Assembly: GCA_001986395.2 (NCBI GenBank)
Contig: MQVO02000007.1
Span: 620,001 to 684,000 of the forward strand
Direction of reading: 5' to 3'
Length of the DNA stretch: 64,000 bases
Source of the DNA: Irpex lacteus
Lineage: Eukaryota; Basidiomycota; Agaricomycetes; Polyporales; Irpicaceae
Positions 21,583-31,777 of this stretch are shown here, piece by piece. A model generated the notes under the pieces. That model saw only the letters and a list, made by a program, of their open reading frames with translations. It searched no databases and had not been told where the DNA came from. Each line of letters opens with the position of its first letter. Positions within the stretch are counted from its first letter, which is position 1. The position numbers and the translations under genes were made by a program.

Positions 21583-23990
21583 TGCAGTGAACTACGAGGA
21601 GAAAGTGGGATACTTGGTTGTGTTTCTAGTTTGCCGGGGGCGTCGTATACGATGGCACAGCCGGCCGAGGGAACTTGCCAGAAGTGTGGCTTGATTGGTC
21701 GAAAATAGCAGGCAGCGCCTGATTGATAGCGGCGGGTGAGGATTGAGATTGCTTTGTAAGACCCGCGCTCGCTGTGCTGGACGACGACGGGGAGGTGAAG
21801 GACGATGATGAGGGGAGAGAGCGGAGGGCGAGGCGAGGAAACTGAAATCGCCCTGCTGAGTAAGCCCGATATAAAGTCACGCTCTGTTCATGCCGCCGAC
21901 TTGCCTTTTACGGACGTCACTTTGATCACTGATGTGACCTGTCACTCCTTCTAGCCGTTTCGTCGGTTCCCGCCGCGAGAGCCGACTGACTCCCACCCGC
22001 AGCGGCCAAGACCCTCACAAAATATAAAGAACGACTTCAGAAAAGTGTTACGACGTCGTAAGTGATACATAATCTAATTTAACGCATTATTCTTCGTATT
22101 TCTACACTAAGCGAGCTGAATTGTCCACTGCCAGCTATGCTGCCATCGGGCTCAAGGATTGGCAGATGTACGTGGACAGACATGCCAGAATCGTGACAGC
22201 TGCTCCTTCGCAGTCTTCACCAAAATAAATGTATCCAAGCCAGCTGAAACTGCCTGATCATCTACAATGTGAGCGCACGCTTTCCCCAAGATTTACTGAC
22301 ACGCGTCGTTGAGGCGTTTCAAGTTTATTCTTCCACCACTGAAGTAGCAACGTGGTGCGTTGAATATGAACTCGGAGGAAAGGCTCCCGAGTCGTGTATA
22401 TCTCCACTGACAACGACCCTTTATATAGATAGGGGCAGCGTGCGGTTCGCGGCCACCAACACCTCGGCCAACGCAGTTCCTTGCGGACAATCCTCCTCCG
22501 ATCGGGAGGTGTTGCTCGGAGAAATGTGCACCGCTATTCCTCAAAGATCGGTTCCACACGCTGAAGATCTGAGCCATGATGAGGCTCAAAAGGCACGCTG
22601 CAGTTTATCTCTCTTGGTGGCACCGAGGGACGAATACTCGCATGCACATCTATTCCTCGTCTGATCTGGGATTTCTTGTGAGTCCTAATGACCGCCAGCG
22701 GCCCTGATTGTGGATCCAGCAGCGTCCTTGCGCACTCCTCGACCTTTTCCTATCTCCAGGGCTCAGCGCAGACTCCTGCCTACTAGGTGACTACCCGGAG
22801 TTGCAAGCATGCACTGGAAGTAATACTGACCTTTTTCTAGGCCTCCCTTGCATAAAGGCATGTTTCTACTCGGGATCTGGGTCTCCGAGTCGGTGTGTTT
22901 CGCAATAATGCAACAATTGCGTCTATGTATGAACCACGTCCTCGCGTGCAGTCAATCAGAACCCATATACGAAGGTTCGAACCTTCATCCCTCCAGCGGC
23001 TGTCAGTTTTAGACTGCTTTGTGGCGCAGACAGGCTGAGATTGGCTGAGATCGTGGCAAACGCTGCTAGAACTGTCACAGATGCCTGTTCGCTACGAAAC
23101 GTATCTACGTATAGCGCCCCGGGCCTTTCTGCATTCTACGGCGTGCACAAATACTCATAATTACGTCTCCCCCAGCGAATCCAGACACACCAAGCCGTGG
23201 CGCGCCACACGCTGCTACACAGCTAATCTTCCAATCTTCCGATTCTTTCTTCCTGGCCACACAGAGCTCCCACGACCATCGATCAAAACGTTCACCTGAC
23301 GATCCTGCGCTCGCCAACAGGACTAACACAAGGTGGTAGGAGCCAATCAATGCGTTCACGCCTATCGACCCAAACGTCTCCAGCTCGGTACGCCGTGTGG
23401 GACCGTACGATGACATTCCATACAGATCAACATTTAGCTTTCCGCTCATGATCACTGTCTTCCCCACCTCTTTGTTCAGTTGCGCAGATTTGGGACGGGT
23501 GGGTATCCAGCATCCATTGCCGCGCCAAACTGTGCCACTGGACGCCTCGATTGCTGTCCGTCGTGCGCTTCTACAGGCTCTCCGAACTCGAAGTCCATGC
23601 AACTCAATGGTGGGCATCGCCTTTTGTTGCTTTTCCCGCTTCTTGCGGTCGATCTAGGAGTGCTGTAGTGCTTCTGCGTATCGCTTAGGAGAGGCTCGCC
23701 CTGACGATTGCGTGGCCCTTCGTGCAGTGTTCGGCCAACGAGGTATCCCGCGGTCTGGGGCTGGCTCTTCGTTTGGAGTATCCCGAGTTGAGAAGTCAAG
23801 AAGGCAACAACGCGTTCTGTGACCTGCCCTTTGGAGTGTGTTTACCTTGACAGGAACGGTAAGTTTCTGCTATCCCTGCGATGTTATGTCAATTGTACTT
23901 CGCACTTAACTCACCCTTATACACTAGTACCTCAAGACGTAAAGCTGGGGTCTAGACTCTCCAGTTCAGTATTCTACCACTAATCTTCAA
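21583..23990. other. Upstream region of the YAP1-type gene and unassigned DNA
   Basis: The first few hundred bases should be the YAP1 promoter. Beyond about 22.0 kb I find open frames on both strands (for example 131 codons at 22269 and 170 at 23105, minus) without motifs or splice logic. A short perfect palindrome (gaaggttcgaaccttc, near 22971) is present but isolated. Confidence 0.4.
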
Positions 23991-24059
23991 AAGCCGTGGA
24001 CTTGACTCGAAAACCGCGGTCGCTTATGCCATTTCCGTGGTCGGACATGAACGATTTCT

Positions 24060-25300
24060 GACGTGACAAGACTGCGTCATGTCTATCGAAGCCTCGAGGA
24101 AGACATCTTCGATGCACTTACAAAATGGGTATGCAATCCCGTTGGCGATCTGTACGTAGTTCTTCTACTACTATAAGCCGGCCCACATTCGAACTGATCT
24201 GAGCGCCCGTACACACAGGTCAAATATGCCCAATCTCCTTGCGTATACAGCCACCCTCGACAACATCGCATGTCTACACAGCTGATGCGTCACCTACGGA
24301 CGTCTATCTGTTCGCTATGACATCCTCAGAACTCGGCCGACGTATGCTGGAGTCGAGCCCCATCCAATATCCCAGGAATATGGTAGCCGGCTGGATTAGT
24401 CATCTTACTCAAGTACGTCCTTATAAATATATTTCTGTATGCCTGAGATACTGCTCGCTCACTGTCCTCTATATCAGACTCGGGACCAGCTTTGCACGCC
24501 TCTAATTCGTCTCCTAGCAGTTACACACCTTTACGACTTCGACTCGCCGTCCTCACAAACTACTTTACTACTCACTTGACCGGTCTTTTCGTTTGCGAGG
24601 AGAAGCAAGGCCTAAAAAAGTAACAAGCATAGGACTACGAAGTCACACGAAACATCGAGGAGGGTTCAGTTCCGAATGTCTCGGATTGTCCTGGTATACC
24701 GCGCTGATCACCCGCAAGTGATTCGATGGCCTCAGCAGACCGTCCATTCAGGGAAAAATTGATACGATGAAACTACTCCAGCCTCTTGGTTCTCCAGGTA
24801 CAGTCGTCACTCCGAAGCAACAGCGGATCATACATCTGTTCATTTCCAAGTCTCACTTTTCGGTAACTGCTCCCTCGAGCCAATTGTAACTGTCGCCTCT
24901 CTACATGCGGGCAATGTAACCCTATACCTTGCAACCCGACACCTTTGACGTCTGGATCCGCACCATCCCCACACAACGACGTGCTCCTAGGCACGCACTC
25001 ACATAGTCAGATCAGTATGCCTCTTGCCATCTGCCGACCGTTCACACAGCTCGCTCTCACTCACCCCTCGGGTCACACTCGTGACTATCGGCTTGCATCA
25101 AGCTTACACGTCTCACTTCCTCTTCGAAGAGTTTATCAATAGCACGAAGCCTCGCAGTTTCCGAATTCGCCGCGGTCCGTGCCGCCCAATTTCCTAGCTG
25201 ACTACACATATAGTGTCGAAGGTTTCGGCCGTCTGACGTATTCGGTATACAAGTACCTTGGAAGAACGGTAGATGGAACGAAAAGCCCGCTTTGTCGCTG
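24060..25300 (+). pseudogene. Possible unidentified spliced gene or gene relic
   Basis: A run of coding-like islands on the plus strand with splice-like borders, not matched to any family. Islands read RLRHVYRSLEEDIFDALTKW (about 24071-24130), ASPTDVYLFAMTSSELGRRM up to WISHLTQ followed by gtacgtcc (24412), then after an acceptor near 24477 TRDQLCTPLIRLLAVTHLYD. Further on are LQPDTFDVWIRTIPTQRRAP (about 24930-24990) and VTLVTIGLHQAYTSHFLFEE (about 25080-25140). The second and third islands join in frame across an intron of about 64 nt. The frame between other islands needs more introns or breaks that I could not place. It may be a real gene, a decayed one, or part of a larger gene starting near 23 kb. 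Function not assignable. Confidence 0.3.
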
Positions 25301-25564
25301 CGAACCGTTAGCCTATGAGAGCTTGCAAGTGTTCGCCGCCCAGAAAACAAGGTTCAGCTTTGTCAATGGGCGGCTCGTAGCACATGTCGAAGCTCGACAT
25401 TGTCATCTCAGGCATGACAGACTGTTAGAGGCTGTCGTATGCGGATGATTGAGAAGGGTTTAGAAGTCTAAGCACTAGGCGTCACGTTTATTGTGTTTCC
25501 AAGTGTGTGCTTCGTTGAACTTTCGCCTACTATTAGTATGGTTCAGTCTGCAGTCGGCTCTTAG

Positions 25565-25673
25565 AGCCTGGAACGTCATTCGACCAATTAAACATGTATC
25601 AAATCGCAAAGTATAGTATGCCAGTGCGTTCAAGTTGTAAAGAGGGATGAAATGAATTGTGGAGGGTAAAGTA

Positions 25674-25712
<39 letters not shown>

Positions 25713-27200
25713 GATACAACTACAACTATAGATATAAGCAAAGAGGAGAGGAGGGAGGGGGAGAGAGAGAAAACTGAGAGAACTGAGAGAGGAGTGAGAG
25801 AACAACGAGAGAGCAATGAGAGAGAAAAAGAAAAGCAATGAGAGAAAGGAATGAGAAAGGAGGGAGACTAGGGAGACTAGGGAGACGAAAAAGATGAGGA
25901 GACAGAGGATGTTGAGGTAGCATCGAGCCCGGTGCATCACGAATCAATGACATCGAACTTGAAGAGGCTCGAAGGTGCGGCAGTATCGAACCAGGTGAAT
26001 CACGAATGAATGATACACTAAGGAATCGAGCTTGAAGAGGGAGGTATCAACGGTTGAGACGTAGTCAGTCCGTATGCGATCGTTCGAAAGTCCGAGAGGA
26101 AGTCGACGACACCAGGTCATGCTAGGTCAGACACGCCTCGCAAAGATGTGTGGGGATGTCGGAATGAGGAAAAAATGGAGAAGGCGGAGCGAAAACGTGT
26201 GTTGACCGTGTTGCATAAGCTATGAGACAAGAGTCGAAGGGGATGGAGAGACCAAGACGGTCTTGGTCATGGACCGATTGGAGATAGTGGGCCCTTGCGC
26301 ACTCTCTCGACGAGGATGTCACCTACCTGTGCTGGACACTCTTTGAAACCTTCGAACTTCGATTCCCCTCTTCCCCTTGGTCCCCGACTTGTTCAACCCA
26401 TACCCTACACTCCATCATGTCCCGATGAAGTGAGCATGCGGGAGCTCTTCAAACAGATGTCAGCCTCCCGTCCAACCGAGCATAAATCACATAGTACTCA
26501 CAGCACATCCACCAAAAGCAAACGAGTTATCCTTATTACATAGTAGTACCACCAGAACCGACGACGGGAGTATTGAAAGACGAAAGGTGGCCCCGAACTC
26601 ATGCTGCAGTTGCCCATGGACCCGAAGGTGCCAACGATGTACAGCTGGGGAGATGGAGACCCGGGTAGAGGGAGGGAGGTGATAGTCAGTTGTTGGTGGG
26701 GATACGTGGAAACCAAGAATTGTCGTTGGTCGAGATGGATGGGCTAGGTGTTGGTGTATATGGGGAATGTGCGGGAGCGTTCAGATGAACGAAGAGGGCG
26801 GGCTTGAGGGGAGTAGGCGTCGATAAACAACGGAGATGTGATGGATTTGCAGCCTGCTGCATATCTGTGAAGAGTGATAAGGATGAAGGGTATCATGTAA
26901 GAGGGAGAGGGAGGAGGAGTAGAGATGGGGTTGAAGGAATCGGTAGAAGAGGAGGAGAGGGAAGGAGAAGGGAATATGGCAGTAAGAGAAGAAGGACCAG
27001 CCTACCCATTCGTCTCCCCCATGAGCCGTACTTATACTGTTCATCTCCGGTGGCTACCAAGCGGTTCCCTCCCCATCCACCATCCGACTCGGGTGTTAGC
27101 TAGAAGACGTCGAACATAGAATTCTATCCAATCACCGCTGTCAGTCTCGATCAAGATATTTCTAGTACTCACCTGCTGTCGACGCACGCACACCCCACGA
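25565..27200 (-). repeat. Left arm of a large diverged inverted repeat
   Basis: Its reverse complement matches 34165-36385 across its length with substitutions and indels. Matching anchors include the outer motif CAAAGTATAGTATG (25605 here, 36322 reverse-complemented), the GA/CT-rich tract, one copy of the 336-bp unit, a GCAACTGCAGCATGAGTTC-like block near 26600, and the inner motif TCGAGACTGACA near 27150. Both arms have stops in all long frames, so this is probably non-coding. It lies between the unidentified 24-25 kb region and the 3' end of ERF4. Confidence 0.75.
25677..25709. repeat. (AG)n microsatellite
   Basis: About 16 uninterrupted AG dinucleotides inside a wider GA-rich stretch running to about 25870. 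It sits at the outer end of the left inverted-repeat arm. The right arm has a CT-rich stretch at the equivalent place. Confidence 0.9.
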
Positions 27201-27787
27201 ATATGTTGTCGTCTTATCCTGGAAGCTTCAGATTGTTGGTGCACGTGAGATAGGATAGGATAGATACAGGATGAGACAAGAAGCGATTGACAAGACGAAG
27301 GTAGAGGGAGAAGAAAAGGTCTGGAGAGTATATGTGGAGGAGCTGGAAACAATAAGAGAAAGAAGGAAAGAACGAAACGAGGGTCGTGAGGAGAATAAAG
27401 ATCGTTAAGTACGATAAACAGTGAAAGCGACAACCGGGAATGTGTATGAAGGCGGTGTTGGTGTCCCAAGGAAGACAAGATGCAAGAAGATAAAAACTGT
27501 GTCAGAAACAAGATGAAGAATAGCAAATATGCGCAAGTCCCTTGATAGAATAGGCGCAGGGTCCACAGGACCTGGAAAAATAGGAAAAGGAGGTAAGGAG
27601 CGTGCGGTAGGCCTGACAGAAGACCATGATAAAGATAGCCGTCCGGAGATAAGTGATGTGCAAAGGGCGAGGGCGTCCGAGTTGTGGATGAAGGAAGAAG
27701 TGAGAAGGGTGCCCGTCGAGCCCCGATGGGGTATGAAGAATAAATGGTATGCCGAAGATAGTATGATAGCAATATTGACACAGATCA

Positions 27788-29382
27788 CTAGAGAGGGATA
27801 TCAGTAAGAGTACGGATACGACAGCATGCAGTGAGAGTACGCACATAATATTCGATCTCCAACTGTACGAAAGAGCAGGAGTGAGTCAAAATGGAAGATC
27901 ATGAGGGCGGGTAAGGACGTACAAACATGAAGGCGACGTTGCGTGGCCATAAGATATTGAGTCCAACGGGATTATACAGCGAGGTATTAATTTCATCTAT
28001 TGTCTTTCGCAGGCGGCGCATTTCCTGTGCAAAGAGTCCAATTTAAACGGCCGTCTAAGGTCATCCGGATAGCGTATAGAGACACCTACCCTGTCGTAAT
28101 GCGAATTCACAAAAAGCCGAGAAAGTTGAAGAGTGAAGAAGGAGAGCGCGGTATCGATGCATGACCACTTGAGACTATGCGCAGCAATAAGTCGTTCGTT
28201 TATGGCGTTGATGGTCTCCAGAAATTGTGTCGGGGTAATCTGATAGACGAGGCATGAATGTGATATCAAACACGAGAATGACACTTCACGTACCCTGCCC
28301 TCTAGCTCCAAGGGATACGTCGAAGCGAATTGGACTAACTCTCCTCCAGAGTAGTCTCGTTCGACTCGGATGATCTCCCGGGGGTGGTGCAGACCAATCT
28401 GACCTATGGGGTCAGTGTGGTACGCAGAGTCCAGCGGTGGAGGTCCAAAGTAATAGGCCGAGTGTGGTATTTCTGGTCGCCGCGACCTATGAAGTGGATC
28501 GTGTGAGTCTTTGGTCGTTACGAGAGACGTGAATACCTACTGGGGTCGCGTTACGCTGAAACTGTTGCTACCATGTCTATTACTGCGTTCAGGCGGATCT
28601 ATAACCTCCCATGGTGGTGGTGAAGGCGTATGGCCATTGAATCTCAGCGGATGATCAGACGTCACCCGTATCGGAGACGTCCTCGAACCCTCCCCAGTAC
28701 GAGCACCCGTTACACCACCAGAAGACGCAACAGGAGTGGTAGGAGAGTACCCCAAATCATACGGATCGTACTCTCCTTCCATCTCGCCCTCAATGTCCTC
28801 CTCCAAAACCTCTCTCCTAGTCTCGGGTGGGACGCCGCCCATGGACGCCCGCCAATTCGTGATGTCCTCTTCCCGCATGTCGGGAGGGGTCACGACCACG
28901 TTTTGCGGCTGCGCCGAGGTACTCGCGGCGGCTGACGCACTCGTGCTTGCCTCCGTCTCGTCCCTCTCGCGTGGATCTGCCACCGTGAGCGGAGGACTTG
29001 GTGGTAAGATCACTGGGGGTGCGCACTGCAGCCCGAGAAGTGTCGCTGAGTTGGACGGTGCCTCTTCCTGTACCTGAGCTTCTGAATGATCCTCCTCTGC
29101 ATGGTGCAGTTCCTGAGGTAGTGCTGCCTCCGCATGCTCTGATGATGCATCGAGCTGAGAGTAATCTTGTGTCGGCGAAGAGATGTCGATAACGAGCTCT
29201 TCGTCTGCGGTTGAAGAGCCGCTCGCCTGGTCTTTTGCATCCTGGATGTTGAACGCTGTAGTCATAGTAGATTTGATGCTTCCAGGTGTCAAAGGGGAGG
29301 GTGGTAGGACTGTAGAATGTTTGATATCGCCGGGCTTGGGTGTCTGAACATGCAGGGAGGTGGTGGAAGGAACGACTGTCAT
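27788..29382 (-). CDS. ERF4: ERF4-type subunit of Ras palmitoyltransferase (Golgin A7/ERF4 domain)
   Basis: Partner of the DHHC enzyme Erf2 in S-palmitoylation of Ras at the ER/Golgi. Start MTVVPSTTSLHVQTPKPGDI at 29382, then a long acidic, Ser/Pro-rich N-terminus. Short exons follow: RRPEIPHSAYYFGPPPLDSA, then REIIRVERDYSGGELVQFAS. The ERF4 domain follows: TPTQFLETINAINERLIAAH, then DTALSFFTLQLSRLFVNSHY, then MRRLRKTIDEINTSLYNPVG and LNILWPRNVAFMF. After an intron the domain ends with LEIEYYV, which matches the family's closing motif. I extend to a stop at 27788; an alternative splice right after EIEYY is possible. The neighbouring GET3 and SRP68 also act at the ER membrane. Confidence 0.88.
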
Positions 29383-30183
29383 GACCGATGCATCGAGGAC
29401 CGACCAGTGCTACGCGATGGTTTCCAAGTCCCAAGAGGCGATGAAGACGAACAGATGAAGACCCAAATTTCGCTGAAGAAACTGGAGACGGGTCGCCGAC
29501 GCTGCGCTGAAGGTCGAGGAGGATGTGGGCTGGGACAAAAGCTGCTGAGAGAGCTGATGCGAGCGTTCACATCCACGTGGAAGCGCATCAATTGTGAGAG
29601 CAGCTTGCGACTGGCCACCAGCAGCTCAGACAAAGGCTACTCGGGTCGGGTCGTCTCCTCTGTAATCTCGCAATGCTAACTGCGGTATATATACTAGATG
29701 AAGAGATAATTAAGACAAGCCGATGAAATCAATGCCACACGTCTTGCTCCTCGTGGCTAAATGACATCTCTAAAGGCGCAAGGCAACGTGCATGAGGCTC
29801 ATACACGCCCCCTCTGTTTCCATAACTATGCGACGAAAGCAGCGTGTATCAACTATTTCCTAATCAAAAGTGCACTACATCACCGTGTACCAGTGAAATG
29901 CAGGCATGCTGGGAGATAGTGGCGCCCTTCAATGACCGTGGGCGAAAACGCGTTATGAGTCTGTTCGAGAGCCTAAGCGAGCTCGAATAAGAGGCGAGGT
30001 AGAGTGATTATGGAACGGTTTGTCCCGCGGCCACAGACCTGGAAGCTCAATCTGAACAATCGCTCATCTGGATGAACGCCGATTCTGTGGTTCCGTGAAT
30101 GAGTTTCATTAAAAAGGCGTGTCGAAGAAAATCGTGCAACAAATTTACGTGCGAAGAAAAGCATCTCCAGAAGCTAGAGGATC
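29383..30183. other. Intergenic region between ERF4 and GET3
   Basis: About 0.8 kb upstream of ERF4 and downstream of GET3 (same strand). It presumably holds the ERF4 promoter. A TATATATA-like run occurs near 29685 on a palindromic site. No gene seen. Confidence 0.5.
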
Positions 30184-31517
30184 CTACTGTTCCGCCTTGT
30201 AAGGCTGAACGAGCATATTACTGAACTCTTTGAGCTTCTGTGGCCCTCGGACCTCTTCCGTGAGAAGAGGGAGCTGAATTATGTGGAAGAATTCGTCGTA
30301 GAGTTCGTGCGCCTCATTGAGATACTTCTGCTGCATGGCGTGTCGTACGCGGCAGTGCTCACAGTTCGAGTCTAATCAAATGAAAGGGATGAGAACTGGC
30401 GCGGGATGATGGGCCGTGTGTTATGAGTAAGAACGTACCCTTCTTCGGGAACAATAATTGGTTGACGACAATATTATGTGTGTCGATTTCGTAGGTAGTG
30501 AGCTCCTGCACGAGACGCTCCGTCTCGTAAAGCGAGAGGAACTCGGAGATGCAGACACAGACAAACGTCGTCTTCTCCGGGTCCTTGAACTGCGTGTTGA
30601 CCTCGGTGATGACCGCGCGCATGGACTCCAATTTGGCGAACATGTCTTCCGTCTGGTCGGCTTGACCACCCATGAGCGAGCTCATCTGGTTGATCATGGG
30701 ACCAATACGCCCGCTCAGCGTGCTCAGCTTGCCCAGGGCCTTCTCAAGCACAGTCGGAAACGAGAGGAAACGGAGGGTATGTCCCGTCGGCGCAGTATCG
30801 AACACTATAACGGAATACTCCATGGACTTCACATGCCTACCAGCGGAATTTGTAGTAAGTGGGGTGTTTCAGCCGTAAAAAAGCGCGAGACAGACTTCAT
30901 GATCTCGGCGAAGCTCATGGCTTCGTCCACACCAGGGATTGCGAACGCAAGGTCCTGCATCATGCTGCCCATCATGCCGTTAGAGTCCGCTGCGGGTCGC
31001 AGTAAGCATGAGAATACTGAGGGGCTAGACGAGACGAGAAGTAACTCACATTGTTCCACCATTTCCTGAATGGCACTCGTCGGGTCGATCTCCATTGCAA
31101 ACAGGTTGTCGAACCCGTTCACCTTTGTCGCATCTTTGGAGAACTTTTGGCCGAATGCGTCCGAGAGGTTGTGGGCCGGATCCGTCGACTAGATCTCTTG
31201 GTTTAGTTTGATCTCTCCTTCGGCATGAGTGCCATGCACGTACAATGAGCAAAACAGACTGCCGACAACTCGCCAGCTGAATGGCCAAGGAACAAGACGT
31301 TGTCGTCTTGCCTAACACGTCCGCATAAGCATCTCGACGCAGTGCTCATCGATGTTGGTCTACACACCGACGCCACCCTTTCCACCTGCAAACACAGATC
31401 ACGGCTAGTCAGTGGCCACATACGCGTCCATAATTACGCTTGCATACCGCAAAAGATCCACTTCAGAGACTTTTGGTCCAGGATGTTCTGCAATGTCGGC
31501 TCAAGTGTCTCAGCCAT
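30184..31517 (-). CDS. GET3: GET3/ASNA1 (TRC40) tail-anchored protein targeting ATPase
   Basis: Cytosolic ATPase that delivers tail-anchored proteins to the ER. Start [20 protein letters not shown] at 31517. The deviant Walker A motif (GKGGVGKTTTS) is spread over three exons, the middle one only 18 nt (31368-31385). Then come [35 protein letters not shown], and a segment with [20 protein letters not shown]. The switch region [20 protein letters not shown] follows, then the Met-rich client-binding segment [31 protein letters not shown] sequence ([14 protein letters not shown]) and the zinc-binding CEHC motif in [16 protein letters not shown] come next. The C-terminus is [10 protein letters not shown], stop at 30184-30186. 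All hallmark motifs are intact. Confidence 0.96.
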
Positions 31518-31777
31518 GGTAAATGAAACTGAAGCAAACAGAGAAAAGAGTAGAAAAGATGGAGGTGGAGGATAACGTGAAAGTCTGATAAAGTATGCGT
31601 GGAAGGATATCATGAGACGCCCATTCCGCGTACCTTCTCCTGACTTCCACCATACACCAGCCTCTTCGCACTCATTTCCGCTTGTTTCGACCAGGAATTT
31701 GTCAGGATACACAGGTTCAAACTAAACGTAATCTACAGAAGATAAGGAACCGGACGATCTCATCTACGCACATCTAA
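31518..31777. promoter_or_regulatory. Shared promoter region, GET3 (-) / SRP68 (+)
   Basis: Two divergent start codons lie 260 bp apart. The region is open for no gene of its own and must provide both promoters. No clear TATA box is visible. Confidence 0.55.

Noticed and set aside
22269..22664. 131-codon plus-strand frame, and a 98-codon minus-strand frame over the same bases
   Set aside because: Neither shows family motifs, signal peptide or splice logic, and they exclude each other.
22965..22995. GGTTCGAACC resembling a tRNA B box
   Set aside because: It is part of a short palindrome, with no A box at the right distance and no foldable cloverleaf.
27041..27781. 246-codon minus-strand frame rich in Ser, Leu, Phe and Tyr
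   Set aside because: Its 3' part lies inside the inverted-repeat arm, the 5' part overlaps the end of ERF4, and its composition follows from the purine-rich plus strand.
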